Positions 32,715-42,180 of a stretch of 64,000 nucleotides of DNA are shown one piece after another; within the stretch, counting starts at the first letter, position 1, and each line of letters begins with the position of its first letter. The DNA comes from Rhodococcus sp. UNC23MFCrub1.1. GTDB lineage: Bacteria > Actinomycetota > Actinomycetes > Mycobacteriales > Mycobacteriaceae. Position numbers and translations under genes: made by a program. The stretch covers positions 558,001-622,000 of the forward strand of contig NZ_JMLQ01000002.1 of NCBI RefSeq assembly GCF_000686025.1, in the 5' to 3' direction. The notes beneath the pieces are model-generated. The model did not search any database. It saw only the letters and a program-made list of their open reading frames with translations, and was not told the origin of the DNA.

Positions 32715-34988
32715 TTACTCCGCGAGAGCCCGCGCGAGGTGGGTGCCGGTGTGCGTCCGGGCCAGAACGAGCTCGTCGACGGTGCCCGTGAACACCACCT
32801 CGCCGCCGTCGTGACCCCCGTCGGGACCGAGGTCCACGACCCAGTCGGCGGCCGCGACGACGTCCATGTTGTGCTCGATCACGATGACCGACCGACCCTC
32901 GTCGACCATGCCGGACAGCAGTCCGACCAGGTTGTCCACGTCGGACGAGTGCAGTCCGGTGGTGGGCTCGTCGAGCACCAGGACCGGGGAGTTGCCCACC
33001 AGTTCCGTCGCCAGCTTGAGGCGCTGACGCTCGCCGCCGGACAGGGACGTCAGGTTCTGGCCCAGGGACAGATAACCGAGACCGACATCACTGCACCGCC
33101 GGAGTACGTCGCGCACCTTCTTCACGGTGAAGAACTCGCGGGCCTCGTCGACGGACATGTCGAAGACGTCGGCGATCGAGACGCCGTCGACGGTGTGCTT
33201 GATCGCGCCGGATCGGAAGCGTCGACCCTGGCAGGTCTCGCACGTACTCGACACCGGGTCGGTGAAGCCGAGGTCGGTGAAGATCATGCCGGTGCCCTGA
33301 CAGTCGGGGCAGGCTCCGTCAGAGTTCGGCGAGAACAGCGCTGCGGGTTGTCCCGTTCGCTTGGCGAAGTGTGCACGGATCGGATCGAGCAGTCCGGTGT
33401 AGGTGGCGGGTGAGGAGCGGCGCGAACCGCGGATGGGTGCCTGGTCGATGACCACCGCGTCGGGCCGGACGTCGCGGAGGTGGCCGTGGATCAGACTCGA
33501 CTTGCCCGAGCCCGCGACACCGGTGACCGCCACGAGAACGCCGAGCGGGATGTCCACCGACACGTTCTTCAGATTGTGGCTGTCGGCGTTCTCGATGCGC
33601 ATCCACCCGTTCGGAGTGCGCGGGGTGCGCCGCGATCGACCGTCTCGACGCAGCGCCGTCCCGGTACGCGTCTCGGACTGCCGCAGTTCGGGCCAGGTGC
33701 CCTCGAAGACCACCGTGCCGCCGTGCTTTCCGGCGCCTGGGCCGATCTCGACGATGCGGTCGGCGATGGCCATCACCTCCGCGTCGTGTTCGACGACGAG
33801 CACGGTGTTCCCCTTGTCGCGCAACGCGATCAGCATGTCGTTCAGCCGGTGCACGTCGCGCGGGTGCAGCCCGGTGGTGGGCTCGTCGAAGACGTACAGC
33901 ATGTCGTTGAGCGTGGCGCCGAGGTGGCGCACCATCTTGATGCGCTGGGACTCGCCGCCCGACAGCGAGGACGTCGCACGATCGAGGCTCAGGTACCCGA
34001 GTCCGAGATCGACCAGTCGACGGAGCTGTGTCACCACCTCGCGGCGTGGGCCGTCCAGGTCGCCGAGCGCCCACGTGTCCATGACGTCGGCGAGGTCGGA
34101 GACCTGCATCGCGAACGCGTCGGGGATCGAGAGTCCCTCGAGCGTCGCGGCGTGCACCGTCTCGTTGAGTCGAGTTCCCCTGCAGGACGGGCACACTCCC
34201 CGCGTGACGATACGGTCGTACGCCTCCTTCGACTTGCCCTTCAACGCGTCGGCATCCTTGGAGAGATAGCTTCGACGGAACCGGGAGAGCAGCCCCTCGT
34301 ACGTCTTGAACACGGCGTCCGGGTTGACCATCTCGACCTCGCCGGGCGACGCGTCGAAGAACAGGTGCCGCTCGCGCGGGGAGTACTGCTCGAGGGGAAC
34401 GTCGAGATCGAACAGTCCCGAGTCCGCGTACAGCCGGTAGGGCCACTTGCCGGGCAGGAAGTCCGGGTGCTTCACGGGGCCCTCACGCAACGACTTCGAC
34501 TGATCCACCAACTCGTCGATGTCGATGACCTTCGCCTCGCCCAACCCCTCGCACTCGGGACACATGCCGGCAGGATCGTTGAACGAGAACGCGTTGGCAT
34601 AGCCGATGGACGGGGTGACTCCGCGCGACCACAGCATGCGGAGCCAGTCGCCGATGTCGGTGATGGTGCCGACGGTGGAGCGAGGGCTGCCGAAGAGGCG
34701 CTTCTGGTCGACGATGACGACGGCCGACAGGTTGGCGATGAGATCGGCGTCCGGCCGACCGTAGGACGGCAGGAAGGTCTGGGCGAACGCGCTGAACGTG
34801 GAGTTGATCTGCCGCTGCGCCTCCGCGGCGATCGTGTCGAACACGAGCGAGCTCTTCCCGGACCCCGAGACCCCGGCGAACACGATCAGCCACCGTTTGG
34901 GGAGATCGATGTCGATGTCACGCAGATTGTTCTCCCGCGCGCCGCGCACGGTGATGGTGGACAGAGCGTCGTTCGGTGGCGTCGTCAC
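32715..34988 (-). CDS. Short UvrA paralogue (ABC-type excinuclease subunit A-like)
   Basis: The product has 757 residues, well below the ~950 of canonical UvrA. It has two ABC units: Walker A GVSGSGKSS near 35 and GVAGSGKSS near the middle, two LSGGE signatures, and FDEPTTGL/LDEPTTGL Walker B regions. Zinc-site cysteines appear as CPECEG, CPSCRG, CPDCQG and CETCQG. The UvrB-interaction insertion seems reduced or missing, as in class II UvrA-like proteins of drug-producing or drug-resistant actinobacteria. It may bind DNA lesions or protect DNA from an intercalating compound. The true uvrA should be elsewhere in the genome. Confidence 0.88.
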   Translation of the reverse strand: MTTPPNDALSTITVRGARENNLRDIDIDLPKRWLIVFAGVSGSGKSSLVFDTIAAEAQRQINSTFSAFAQTFLPSYGRPDADLIANLSAVVIVDQKRLFGSPRSTVGTITDIGDWLRMLWSRGVTPSIGYANAFSFNDPAGMCPECEGLGEAKVIDIDELVDQSKSLREGPVKHPDFLPGKWPYRLYADSGLFDLDVPLEQYSPRERHLFFDASPGEVEMVNPDAVFKTYEGLLSRFRRSYLSKDADALKGKSKEAYDRIVTRGVCPSCRGTRLNETVHAATLEGLSIPDAFAMQVSDLADVMDTWALGDLDGPRREVVTQLRRLVDLGLGYLSLDRATSSLSGGESQRIKMVRHLGATLNDMLYVFDEPTTGLHPRDVHRLNDMLIALRDKGNTVLVVEHDAEVMAIADRIVEIGPGAGKHGGTVVFEGTWPELRQSETRTGTALRRDGRSRRTPRTPNGWMRIENADSHNLKNVSVDIPLGVLVAVTGVAGSGKSSLIHGHLRDVRPDAVVIDQAPIRGSRRSSPATYTGLLDPIRAHFAKRTGQPAALFSPNSDGACPDCQGTGMIFTDLGFTDPVSSTCETCQGRRFRSGAIKHTVDGVSIADVFDMSVDEAREFFTVKKVRDVLRRCSDVGLGYLSLGQNLTSLSGGERQRLKLATELVGNSPVLVLDEPTTGLHSSDVDNLVGLLSGMVDEGRSVIVIEHNMDVVAAADWVVDLGPDGGHDGGEVVFTGTVDELVLARTHTGTHLARALAE

Positions 34989-35020
34989 GCCGTAGGGATA
35001 CCAGACCGAGCGGACACCCG

Positions 35021-36058
35021 TCAGCCGGACTGGCCCTGCAACTTGCTCAGTCGGTAGCGCAGCTTGCCCGGACGGTCACGCTCGGTGGTGAGCGAGGAGG
35101 TGCGCGCGATGTGGGCCTCGCCGAAGCGGTCCAGCAGGAGGTCGTCCACCATCCGCACCTGACCGGGGCGGTACTGGTAGTCCATGGCCGCCGTCACGTA
35201 CTCGACTCGTGCGGGGTCGAGGGCCTCCTCGAGTTCCGCGCCCGTCGTGATCCCGTTCGCGTTGACGAGAGTCAGCAGCCACTCGTAGTGACCGCTCCGA
35301 CTGGGGGTGTAATCGGGAAGGAGGTCGGTGACGATGGTGCGCAGCTGATCGGCGGTGAGCTGGAGATCCATCCCGCGTGCGGCATCGGCCGCGCGCAGTT
35401 CCGTGATCTTCTCCTTGTGGTGCCGATCGGCGAGTTCGAACTGGGCGTCCGCAAGTTCGATCAGCCCCGCCGCGAGCGTGAACGCTCGGTCGATGGTCGG
35501 CGAACCCTGCGTGCGGGAGTTCTTGAACCGGATGTCGTGCTCGATCTCCGCCCAGGCGTGCTGCAGCACGGTGCGGATCTGCACCTCGAAGCCGAGGCCG
35601 GTGAACTGCTCGCATCCCGCCGGGACGCGGTCGCCGTCCGCACTGAGGATGAGGTGCCGTCCGGCATAGCCGAACACGCCGGACTCCTGGGCGAGGGACG
35701 ACTTGTCGATGGTCTTGAGCAGCACGAAGTGCTTCGAGATGGCGTCCGCGACGCGGTCGATGTCCGACGTCAGATACGTGATGACACGGATCCCGACGAG
35801 ATCGGTGACCTCGGCGAGCGGATCGGTGAACTCGAGCGACCCGTCCTCGCGGAGGCGGGCGAACTTGCCGGCAGCGGACTCCACGGACTTGGTACGTGCC
35901 TCGACGGCGTCGATGTCGATGTCCGCCTCGGAGACGAACGTCTCGACGGCGGCCGACAGCGCTGCCGTGGCCGCGGCGAAGTGATCCCACCGCGAGCGGT
36001 ACTCCTCGACGGAGCTGTGCAGCCCTGACGGTGAGGGTGGGGACGACGTGGGGCGCAT
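35021..36058 (-). CDS. RelA/SpoT-domain protein, probable small alarmone synthetase-type
   Basis: The product has 345 residues. The synthetase domain (about 20-210) shows DLVGIRVITYLTSDIDRVAD, YAGRHLILS and the conserved FEVQIRTVLQHAWAEIEHD. There is no HD hydrolase domain before it and no TGS/ACT domain after it, so it is unlike the long Rel enzyme. The C-terminal ~130 residues are helical and unassigned. It would make (p)ppGpp or a related product from ATP and GTP/GDP. The ATG at 36056-36058 leaves a 36-base gap to the divergent membrane protein gene. Confidence 0.85.
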   Translation of the reverse strand: MRPTSSPPSPSGLHSSVEEYRSRWDHFAAATAALSAAVETFVSEADIDIDAVEARTKSVESAAGKFARLREDGSLEFTDPLAEVTDLVGIRVITYLTSDIDRVADAISKHFVLLKTIDKSSLAQESGVFGYAGRHLILSADGDRVPAGCEQFTGLGFEVQIRTVLQHAWAEIEHDIRFKNSRTQGSPTIDRAFTLAAGLIELADAQFELADRHHKEKITELRAADAARGMDLQLTADQLRTIVTDLLPDYTPSRSGHYEWLLTLVNANGITTGAELEEALDPARVEYVTAAMDYQYRPGQVRMVDDLLLDRFGEAHIARTSSLTTERDRPGKLRYRLSKLQGQSG

Positions 36059-36094
36059 GGTGGAGATTCTGCCCCACCATGGTCCAATGCTCGC

Positions 36095-36574
36095 GTGACG
36101 CTCCGTAGCGGTCCGACCCGACCGGCCTCCGGCCTTCCCGCACGCGTGGTCGACTGGGACGCGACGCTCCTGATCCTGGCGTCCGCACTGATCCTGTTGG
36201 CCGCGTTGATCCTCGGCGTATGGAAATTCCGCCAGATGTCGACGTCCGAGAACGGGCAGGCGCATCCGTACGTGGACATCGCTCACCGGGCGGCGTTGAT
36301 GTACTCGTTCGCGACCCTGGTCCTGGTGCCGCTGGTGCACTTCGGTGCCTGGCCGACGTGGGTGAATCTGGTCGCGTCGGGGGCTGTCGTCTTCTTCTTC
36401 GTCGCTGCGATCGTCAGCTACGTGGTGCACGGATTCCTGCGCGACACCGACAACCAGTTCGTCCGCCCGGTGCCGGGAACGCATGCGTTCATGTATGCGC
36501 TCGCGGCCACCGAGATCGGCGGACTACTGGTGTTGATCGTGGGTTTCGTGCGCGGGCCGCTGTTCGTGAGTTAG
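36095..36574 (+). CDS. Four-helix hypothetical membrane protein
   Basis: The product has 159 residues from a GTG start. Four hydrophobic helices lie at about 23-43, 70-85, 92-110 and 134-152. A conserved-looking polar stretch, FLRDTDNQFVRP, sits between helices three and four. I recognise no family with confidence. It is divergent from the RelA-domain gene, and its stop overlaps the convergent symporter gene by a few bases. Confidence 0.65.
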   Translation: MTLRSGPTRPASGLPARVVDWDATLLILASALILLAALILGVWKFRQMSTSENGQAHPYVDIAHRAALMYSFATLVLVPLVHFGAWPTWVNLVASGAVVFFFVAAIVSYVVHGFLRDTDNQFVRPVPGTHAFMYALAATEIGGLLVLIVGFVRGPLFVS

Positions 36575-37932
36575 CGCGCGAGCTCCACGTCGTCGACGAA
36601 CGGGTCGCCGTTGCGCGGGGCGTCGAACCGCTCCTGGTCCAGGATGCCTTCGCGCTTGGCGACGATGGCCGGGATCAGCGCCTGGCCGGTGACGTTGACG
36701 GCGGTGCGACCCATGTCGACGATTGGCTCGACGGCGAGCAGCAGGCCGACACCGGCGAGCGGCAGGCCGAGCGTGGACAGCGTCAGGGTCAGCATGACCG
36801 TGGCACCGGTGGTGCCCGCCGTCGCCGCGGAGCCGATCACGGAGACGACCACGATGAGCAGGTAGTCGGTGATCGTGAGGTCGACGCCGTAGAACTGGGC
36901 GACGAAGATCGCGGCGATGGCCGGGTAGATGGCCGCGCAACCGTCCATCTTGGTGGTGGCGCCGAGCGGAACCGCGAACGACGCGTACTCGCGGGGCACA
37001 CCGAGATTGCGCTCGGTGACGCGCTGGGTCAGCGGCAGGGTGCCGATGGACGAGCGGGAGACGAAGCCGAGCTGCGTTGCGGGCCACACGCCCGAGTAGA
37101 AGTTGCGGATCGAGAGGCCGTGCGCCCGAACGATGATCGGGTAGACGACGAAGAACACGATGGCGAGTCCGACGTACACCGAGACCGTGAAGACACCCAG
37201 TGAGCCGATCGCGTCCCATCCGTACGTGGCGACGGCGTTGGCGATGAGCGCCGTCGTACCGATGGGGGCCAACCGGATGATCCACCACAGCACCTTCTGC
37301 ACGATCGCGAGCAGAGAGGCGTTGAACGTCAGGAACGGCTCGGCCGCCTTGCCCACCTTCAGCGCGGCGATACCGATCGCCGCGGCGACGACGAGCAGCT
37401 GCAGGATGTTGAAGTTCAGTGTGGTGCTCAGTGCACCCTCGGTCTCGCTGGTGCGGGCGCCGAGCGCCAGGAAGTTGTTGGGGACGAGGCCGGTGAGGAA
37501 CGACCACCACGACCCTGTGCTCGACGGTTCCTTCCCGAGATCTGGCGAGACGCCGGTGCGCGAACCCGGTTGCGCGACAAGCCCGATGATGATGCCGACG
37601 ATCACGGCGATGAATGCGGTGATGGCGAACCACAGCAGGGTCTGGCCTGCCAGGCGTGCCGCGTTGGTGACGGCGCGCAGATTGGCGATGGAACTGACGA
37701 TGGCCGTGAACACGAGGGGCACCACGGCGACGGTGAGCAGTTTGACGTAGCTCGATCCGATGGTCGACACCGTCTCGACGAGCCAGTTGGGGTTGCCGTC
37801 GGCGGCGTCGGGCATGGATCGGGCGATCAGTCCGACGATGACGCCGAGGATCAACCCGGCGACGATCTGGGGCCCGAACGACGTGAGCCAGTGCGGCAGT
37901 CGACGGGTGGGGGCAGCGCTGGGCGCGGACAT
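36571..37932 (-). CDS. Dicarboxylate/amino acid:cation symporter (DAACS family)
   Basis: The product has 453 residues with eight membrane spans and two re-entrant loops. The first re-entrant loop contains SSIGTLPLTQRV, a variant of the serine-rich motif, and MDGCAAIYPAIAAIFVAQ is the helix 7 signature. NVTGQALIPAIVAKREG lies near the C-terminus. These proteins import glutamate, aspartate or C4-dicarboxylates with sodium or protons. The ATG at 37930-37932 has a GGAAGG ribosome site. Nearby asparagine/aspartate genes make an acidic amino acid substrate plausible. Confidence 0.92.
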   Translation of the reverse strand: MSAPSAAPTRRLPHWLTSFGPQIVAGLILGVIVGLIARSMPDAADGNPNWLVETVSTIGSSYVKLLTVAVVPLVFTAIVSSIANLRAVTNAARLAGQTLLWFAITAFIAVIVGIIIGLVAQPGSRTGVSPDLGKEPSSTGSWWSFLTGLVPNNFLALGARTSETEGALSTTLNFNILQLLVVAAAIGIAALKVGKAAEPFLTFNASLLAIVQKVLWWIIRLAPIGTTALIANAVATYGWDAIGSLGVFTVSVYVGLAIVFFVVYPIIVRAHGLSIRNFYSGVWPATQLGFVSRSSIGTLPLTQRVTERNLGVPREYASFAVPLGATTKMDGCAAIYPAIAAIFVAQFYGVDLTITDYLLIVVVSVIGSAATAGTTGATVMLTLTLSTLGLPLAGVGLLLAVEPIVDMGRTAVNVTGQALIPAIVAKREGILDQERFDAPRNGDPFVDDVELAR

Positions 37933-38119
37933 GGTGGTGCCTTCCGAGAATGCTGGGGCGGCCGAGAACAACGGCCGAGAAAAAGGGTGCGCGGTGGACG
38001 AGTGGACCGGGGAGGAACACGGTCTATCGACAGATGGCGCTGGCCTGCAGGCGAAGGTCGACGTAGCGACGCGAGGTCAGGAGCAAGGGCACTCGGACGA
38101 TGCTACGCCCGTGCCCGGG

Positions 38120-38431
38120 TCAGCTGACGCCGAGCCGGCGCAGGCCCGCGGTGACTGCCGCTGCGGCGACGACCACGAGCACGAAAGGCGCTCTGCGCCA
38201 GGCGAGAACAGCGGCGACGAGGACCCCGGCGGGGAGTGCGAGGCCCGCGTCACGGGGAAACGTCGAGGTCGCGACGAGGGCGACGAACACGACGGCGACC
38301 GCCGTGGTCATCGACTTCTCGGCCGACACGGACAGTTCCCGGCGCCCGCGCAGCGCGATCCCGATCAGGCGGAACGCGAACGTGCCGACGGCGAGTGCGG
38401 CGACACCCGCGAGAATGGCCCCGGTGCTCAC
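38120..38431 (-). CDS. azlD: AzlD-family small membrane subunit of a branched-chain amino acid exporter
   Basis: The product has 103 residues and three hydrophobic helices. FRLIGIALRGRRELS and the STFPRDAGLALPAG region match AzlD proteins, which pair with AzlC to export branched-chain amino acids or analogues. The start overlaps the azlC stop by ATGA, so both subunits are made from one message. The 187-base gap to the next gene on the left (37933-38119) shows nothing I can support. Confidence 0.88.
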   Translation of the reverse strand: MSTGAILAGVAALAVGTFAFRLIGIALRGRRELSVSAEKSMTTAVAVVFVALVATSTFPRDAGLALPAGVLVAAVLAWRRAPFVLVVVAAAAVTAGLRRLGVS

Positions 38432-39150
38432 GAGGCGCCGTTCCTACGCCCGTGTCGGAGCACGAACGGCATGACGGCGATCAGGGCGAGCACCACGGAG
38501 ACGCCGGCGGGCACCACGACCCCAGCGGCGACGGCGACCACGGCGCCGACACCCGCGGCGATGCGTGTCACGCGATCGCGCAGGGAGGGCATCACGAGTG
38601 CGAGCAGGACGGCAGGAAAGGCCGCGTCGAGTCCGAGCGACTCCGCGCTCTCCACGCCGGCGCCGAGGCCCACACCGGCCAGCACGCCCAGATTCCACGC
38701 GAGGAAGAGGAACGCGCCGCAGAACCAGAACGAGAGGGTCCTGCCCCGCCTGGTGGTCGAGGCCATCGAGAAGGCGACCGACTCGTCGGTGACCAGATGG
38801 GCCCCGAGCAGTCGTGCGGCGGGTCGTTCCCCGAGCAGCGGTGCCACCGAGAAGCTGAGCGGAAGCAGTCTGACGTTGATGAGGAGTGCGCTGGACACCG
38901 CGGCCAGAACGCTGCCGCCGCCGGTGAGTACTCCGACGAAGACGAACTGCGAGGCGCCCGCGAAGACCGCGATCGACAGGAGGCAGGGGAGCCACCACGG
39001 CAGATCGGAGGCGACGGCGATCGCACCGAGCGAGGCACCGACCAGGGCGTCGGCCAGGCACACCACGGCAATGTCCCGCACCGCCACGTCGGGGTCGTCC
39101 CGGAGCGTGAGCCACAGGGGTGTTCGCCATATCGAACGCATGGTGCTCAT
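38428..39150 (-). CDS. azlC: AzlC-family exporter subunit
   Basis: The product has 240 residues with about seven or eight hydrophobic helices. VCLADALVGASLGAIAVASDLPWW and the ASQFVFVGVLTGGG segment match the AzlC family; LGAHLVTDESVAFSM is another conserved stretch. It forms an exporter with AzlD. The ATG at 39148-39150 or one three codons later may be used. It is divergent from an XRE-cupin regulator. Two matching GTTCG-n6-CGAAC repeats lie across the start region. Confidence 0.9.
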   Translation of the reverse strand: MSTMRSIWRTPLWLTLRDDPDVAVRDIAVVCLADALVGASLGAIAVASDLPWWLPCLLSIAVFAGASQFVFVGVLTGGGSVLAAVSSALLINVRLLPLSFSVAPLLGERPAARLLGAHLVTDESVAFSMASTTRRGRTLSFWFCGAFLFLAWNLGVLAGVGLGAGVESAESLGLDAAFPAVLLALVMPSLRDRVTRIAAGVGAVVAVAAGVVVPAGVSVVLALIAVMPFVLRHGRRNGAS

Positions 39151-39186
39151 GGTGAACGGTCGCGGTGCCGTTCGTCAAGGCGAACG
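39122..39186. promoter_or_regulatory. Two spaced inverted repeats at the azlC / XRE-cupin promoters
   Basis: Site A (39122-39137) is GTTCG-n6-CGAAC and site B (39169-39186) is CGTTCG-n6-CGAACG. Both have the same 6-base spacer, and their centres are 48 bases apart. Site B is in the gap and site A is in the first azlC codons. A dimeric XRE-type regulator could bind both and control azlCD and itself. Confidence 0.55.
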
Positions 39187-39224
39187 AAGGGAGTGTGAGA
39201 CGAACACTGTGGCATCATGCAGTC

Positions 39225-39779
39225 ATGTCCGACAGCGCACCCATCGCCGCGATCGCCGCGTCGCTCGTCCGGGAGCGTCGACGTACGGGCCTGTCTCTCG
39301 CCGAGGTGGCCCGGCGCGCGGGTATCGCGAAGTCGACCCTCTCCCAGCTCGAGTCGGGAACGGGCAATCCCAGCGTCGAGACGCTGTGGGCTCTGAGCGT
39401 GACGCTGAACGTGCCCTTCGCGCGCCTGGTGGAACCGCCGCGGCAGGAGGTCCGCCTGGTACGACGCGGTGAGGGTCCGTCGATCGCCGCGGAGTCGTCG
39501 GACTACACCGCGACACTGCTGTCGTCCTGCCCACCGACCGCCCGCCGCGACCTGTACCTGCTCGCCGCCGAGGTGGGGACGCCCCGGCTGTCCGATCCGC
39601 ACATGCACGGGGTGATCGAACACGTGGTGGTGTCGTCCGGCCGGGCGGTGTGCGGGCCGGTGAACGCGACCGAGGAGCTGGGGCCGGGGGACTACCTGTC
39701 GTACCCCGGCGACGTGCCCCACGTGTTCGAGGCACTCGAGAACGGGACGACTGCGGTGATGGTCACCGAGCAGTACTGA
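39225..39779 (+). CDS. XRE-family regulator with C-terminal cupin domain
   Basis: The product has 184 residues. An N-terminal Cro/C1-type helix-turn-helix (about 10-66, with LSLAEVARRAGIAKSTLSQLESG) is joined to a cupin domain (about 105-180, with HMHGVIEHVVVSSGRAVCGP and LGPGDYLSYPGDVPHVFEA). This fusion is common in regulators of amino acid and amine metabolism, where the cupin senses the ligand. It is divergent from azlCD and likely controls it. Its 3' end overlaps the convergent asparaginase gene by 17 bases. Confidence 0.9.
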   Translation: MSDSAPIAAIAASLVRERRRTGLSLAEVARRAGIAKSTLSQLESGTGNPSVETLWALSVTLNVPFARLVEPPRQEVRLVRRGEGPSIAAESSDYTATLLSSCPPTARRDLYLLAAEVGTPRLSDPHMHGVIEHVVVSSGRAVCGPVNATEELGPGDYLSYPGDVPHVFEALENGTTAVMVTEQY

Positions 39780-40713
39780 TCGAGGCCAGATCCGCTGTGA
39801 TCGGCAGGCGATTGCTCAGCAACGCGCACAGCAGGATTCGCGCCTGGGCGGGACTGAGGTCGCCCGCGGACACCGCACCGGCACGTACCAGGTCGGCGCC
39901 CCCTCCGCCGCCGCCGTAAGTGGTGACGACACCGCCGGACGGCACCCGCGTCGACAACATCACCGGGACACCGGCATCGGTACACCGGCGCACAGCGTCG
40001 ACGACGGCGGCGTTCGCATTGCCCGCGCCCATCGCCTGCAGCACGATCCCGTCGGTGCGGGCGGACCGCAGGGCGTCGATGACGAGTCCGTCGACACCCG
40101 GGTAGAGCGCGACCAAGTCGACCCGGATCCCGTCGATCGAACTGTCCGGCAGCGTCTCCCGCGGAACCGGGTCCACCGCCGGCGTTCCGGAGTAGGCATC
40201 GAGCGCGGTCGTGTGCGATTTCCGTACCCCGCGGGCCCGGAGAACGCGCGGGCCGAAGGCGACGAGTACACCGTGGCCCCGTCGCTCGGGATCGGCGGCC
40301 ACGCGGAGCGCCGACTCGACGTTGTGCGGGCCGTCGCTCTCGACGTGGTCCGCGGTGCGTTGGGCGCCGGTGATCACGACGGGGCGAACGTCGGTGTGGG
40401 AGAGATCGATCAGCATCGCCGTCTCCTCGAGGGAGTCGGTGCCGTGCAGGACGACGACACCGCTCACCGCGTCGTCACGCAGCGCCTCGGTGACGGCGCC
40501 GCGGACGGTGTCCATGTCGAGGAGCGACATCGCGGCACTGTCGACGCACAGGACGTCGGTGACTCGGACCCGGACTCCCACGCGGAGTCCGGCATCCACC
40601 AGGACGTCGTGGGCGTGACGGCCCGTGGTGCTGACACCGTCGGGGCCTACGCGGCTGGCGATGGTTCCGCCGGTGGTCAGGACGACGACCGTCGGCAGTG
40701 CGGGTGAACTCAT
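39763..40713 (-). CDS. ansA: L-asparaginase (type I/II family)
   Basis: The product has 316 residues. The two catalytic threonine segments are [10 protein letters not shown] (Thr17) and [13 protein letters not shown], the signatures of bacterial asparaginases. There is no signal peptide, so it is cytoplasmic. It splits asparagine into aspartate and ammonia. The ATG at 40711-40713 overlaps the permease stop (ATGA), and aspA is upstream of the permease; the three form an uptake-and-use operon. Confidence 0.92.
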   Translation of the reverse strand: MSSPALPTVVVLTTGGTIASRVGPDGVSTTGRHAHDVLVDAGLRVGVRVRVTDVLCVDSAAMSLLDMDTVRGAVTEALRDDAVSGVVVLHGTDSLEETAMLIDLSHTDVRPVVITGAQRTADHVESDGPHNVESALRVAADPERRGHGVLVAFGPRVLRARGVRKSHTTALDAYSGTPAVDPVPRETLPDSSIDGIRVDLVALYPGVDGLVIDALRSARTDGIVLQAMGAGNANAAVVDAVRRCTDAGVPVMLSTRVPSGGVVTTYGGGGGGADLVRAGAVSAGDLSPAQARILLCALLSNRLPITADLASISTAR

Positions 40714-42173
40714 CGGGCGACCGTTCCCCCTCCCGCACGGGCGCGCTCGCGGGCGAGCCGCTCGATGCCCGGGCGCGCTGCGCGCCAGCCGATGACCAGC
40801 GCGGGAACGATGACCAGGAGGGAGGCGAGCGTCCAGGTGCCGATCGGGTAGTCGAAGCCCATCAGGACCAGGACGACCACCAGGAAGACGAGGGTGGCGA
40901 TGCCGGTGTACGGGGCGCCGAACAACCGGAAGGACGGCCGCGTCACCACGCCCTCCTTCGACAGGTGCCAGAGCTTGAGCTGGCACAACACGATCATGGC
41001 CCAGGCGCTGACGATGCCGAGCGCGGCGAGATTGAGCACGATCTCGAACGCCTGCTCGGGCACCACCGCGTTCAGCACCACTCCGAGCAGGGTAACCGCT
41101 GCCGTGAGCAGGATCCCGCCGTAGGGCACGCCGGCCTTGCTCATCTTCATCGCGAAGCGCGGCGCGCTGCCCGCCGCGGCCATCGATCGGAGGATACGAC
41201 CGGTCGAGTAGAGCCCGGCATTGAGCGAGGACAGCGCCGCCGTCAGGACGATGAGGTTCATGGCGGTGTCCGCGCCCTCGACTCCGATCGAGCCGAAGAA
41301 CGTGACGAACGGGCTCTCACCCGCGCGGTAGGCGGAGTAGGGCAGCAGGAGCGACAGCAGCAGCACGGACCCGACGTAGAAGACCGCGATGCGGATGATG
41401 ACGGTGTTGATCGCCTTCGGGATGACCTTCTCGGGGTTCGGCGTCTCGCCCGCGGCGGTACCGACCAGCTCGATGGAGGCGTAGGCGAACACGACGCCCT
41501 GGATGATGACGACGGCGGGCAGCAGACCGTTGGGGATCAGCCCGCCGTTGTCGGCGATCATCGACAGGCCCTGCTCCTGGTTCGGTGTCCCCGTGACGAG
41601 GAGGTAGAGGCCGATGCACAGAAACGCCACCAGGGCGAGCACCTTGATCAGGGCGAACCAGAACTCCAGCTCGCCGAAGACTTTGACCGACACCAGGTTC
41701 AGGGACAGAACCAGCAGCAGTGCAGCGAGGGCGAAGACCCACTGCGGTACCGACGCGATCGGGTCCCAGTAGCGGCCGAAGAAGTTCATGTAGAGCGCCA
41801 CGGCGGTCACGTCGACGACGGCGGTCATCGACCAGTTGAGCCAGTACAGCCACCCGGAGACGAAGGCGGCCTTCTCCCCGAAGAACTCGCGAGCGTAGGA
41901 CACGAAGGACCCGGACGTGGGCCGGTGCAGCACCAGTTCGCCGAGCGCCCGAAGGATGAGGAAAGCGAAGAACCCGCATACCGCGTACGCGATGACGAGT
42001 GCCGGGCCGGCCTGCGCCAGACGTCCGCCTGCACCCATGAAGAGGCCGGTTCCGATGGCGCCGCCGATGGCGATCATCTGGACCTGCCGCGTTTTCAGGC
42101 CTTTGTGATAGCCGTCGTTCTCGGCGGCGTGGAGGGCGTCGTCGGCGCCGTGCTGATCGGTGGTCGTGGTCAT
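40710..42173 (-). CDS. ansP: Amino acid permease, probable L-asparagine permease
   Basis: The product has 487 residues, an APC/AAT-family transporter with 12 predicted helices. It starts with the family box [31 protein letters not shown] and has the GELV and [12 protein letters not shown] segments typical of asparagine/GABA permeases. Its neighbours, asparaginase (overlapping) and aspartase (7 bases upstream), make asparagine the best guess. A GABA-type substrate cannot be ruled out by sequence alone. Confidence 0.85.
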   Translation of the reverse strand: MTTTTDQHGADDALHAAENDGYHKGLKTRQVQMIAIGGAIGTGLFMGAGGRLAQAGPALVIAYAVCGFFAFLILRALGELVLHRPTSGSFVSYAREFFGEKAAFVSGWLYWLNWSMTAVVDVTAVALYMNFFGRYWDPIASVPQWVFALAALLLVLSLNLVSVKVFGELEFWFALIKVLALVAFLCIGLYLLVTGTPNQEQGLSMIADNGGLIPNGLLPAVVIIQGVVFAYASIELVGTAAGETPNPEKVIPKAINTVIIRIAVFYVGSVLLLSLLLPYSAYRAGESPFVTFFGSIGVEGADTAMNLIVLTAALSSLNAGLYSTGRILRSMAAAGSAPRFAMKMSKAGVPYGGILLTAAVTLLGVVLNAVVPEQAFEIVLNLAALGIVSAWAMIVLCQLKLWHLSKEGVVTRPSFRLFGAPYTGIATLVFLVVVLVLMGFDYPIGTWTLASLLVIVPALVIGWRAARPGIERLARERARAGGGTVAR

Positions 42174-42180
42174 CGGGTCC

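Noticed and set aside
35021..36574. RelA-domain protein as a toxin (toxSAS) with the divergent membrane protein as antitoxin
   Set aside because: The genes are divergent and not co-transcribed, the membrane protein has no antitoxin features, and the N-terminus shows no fused antitoxin domain.
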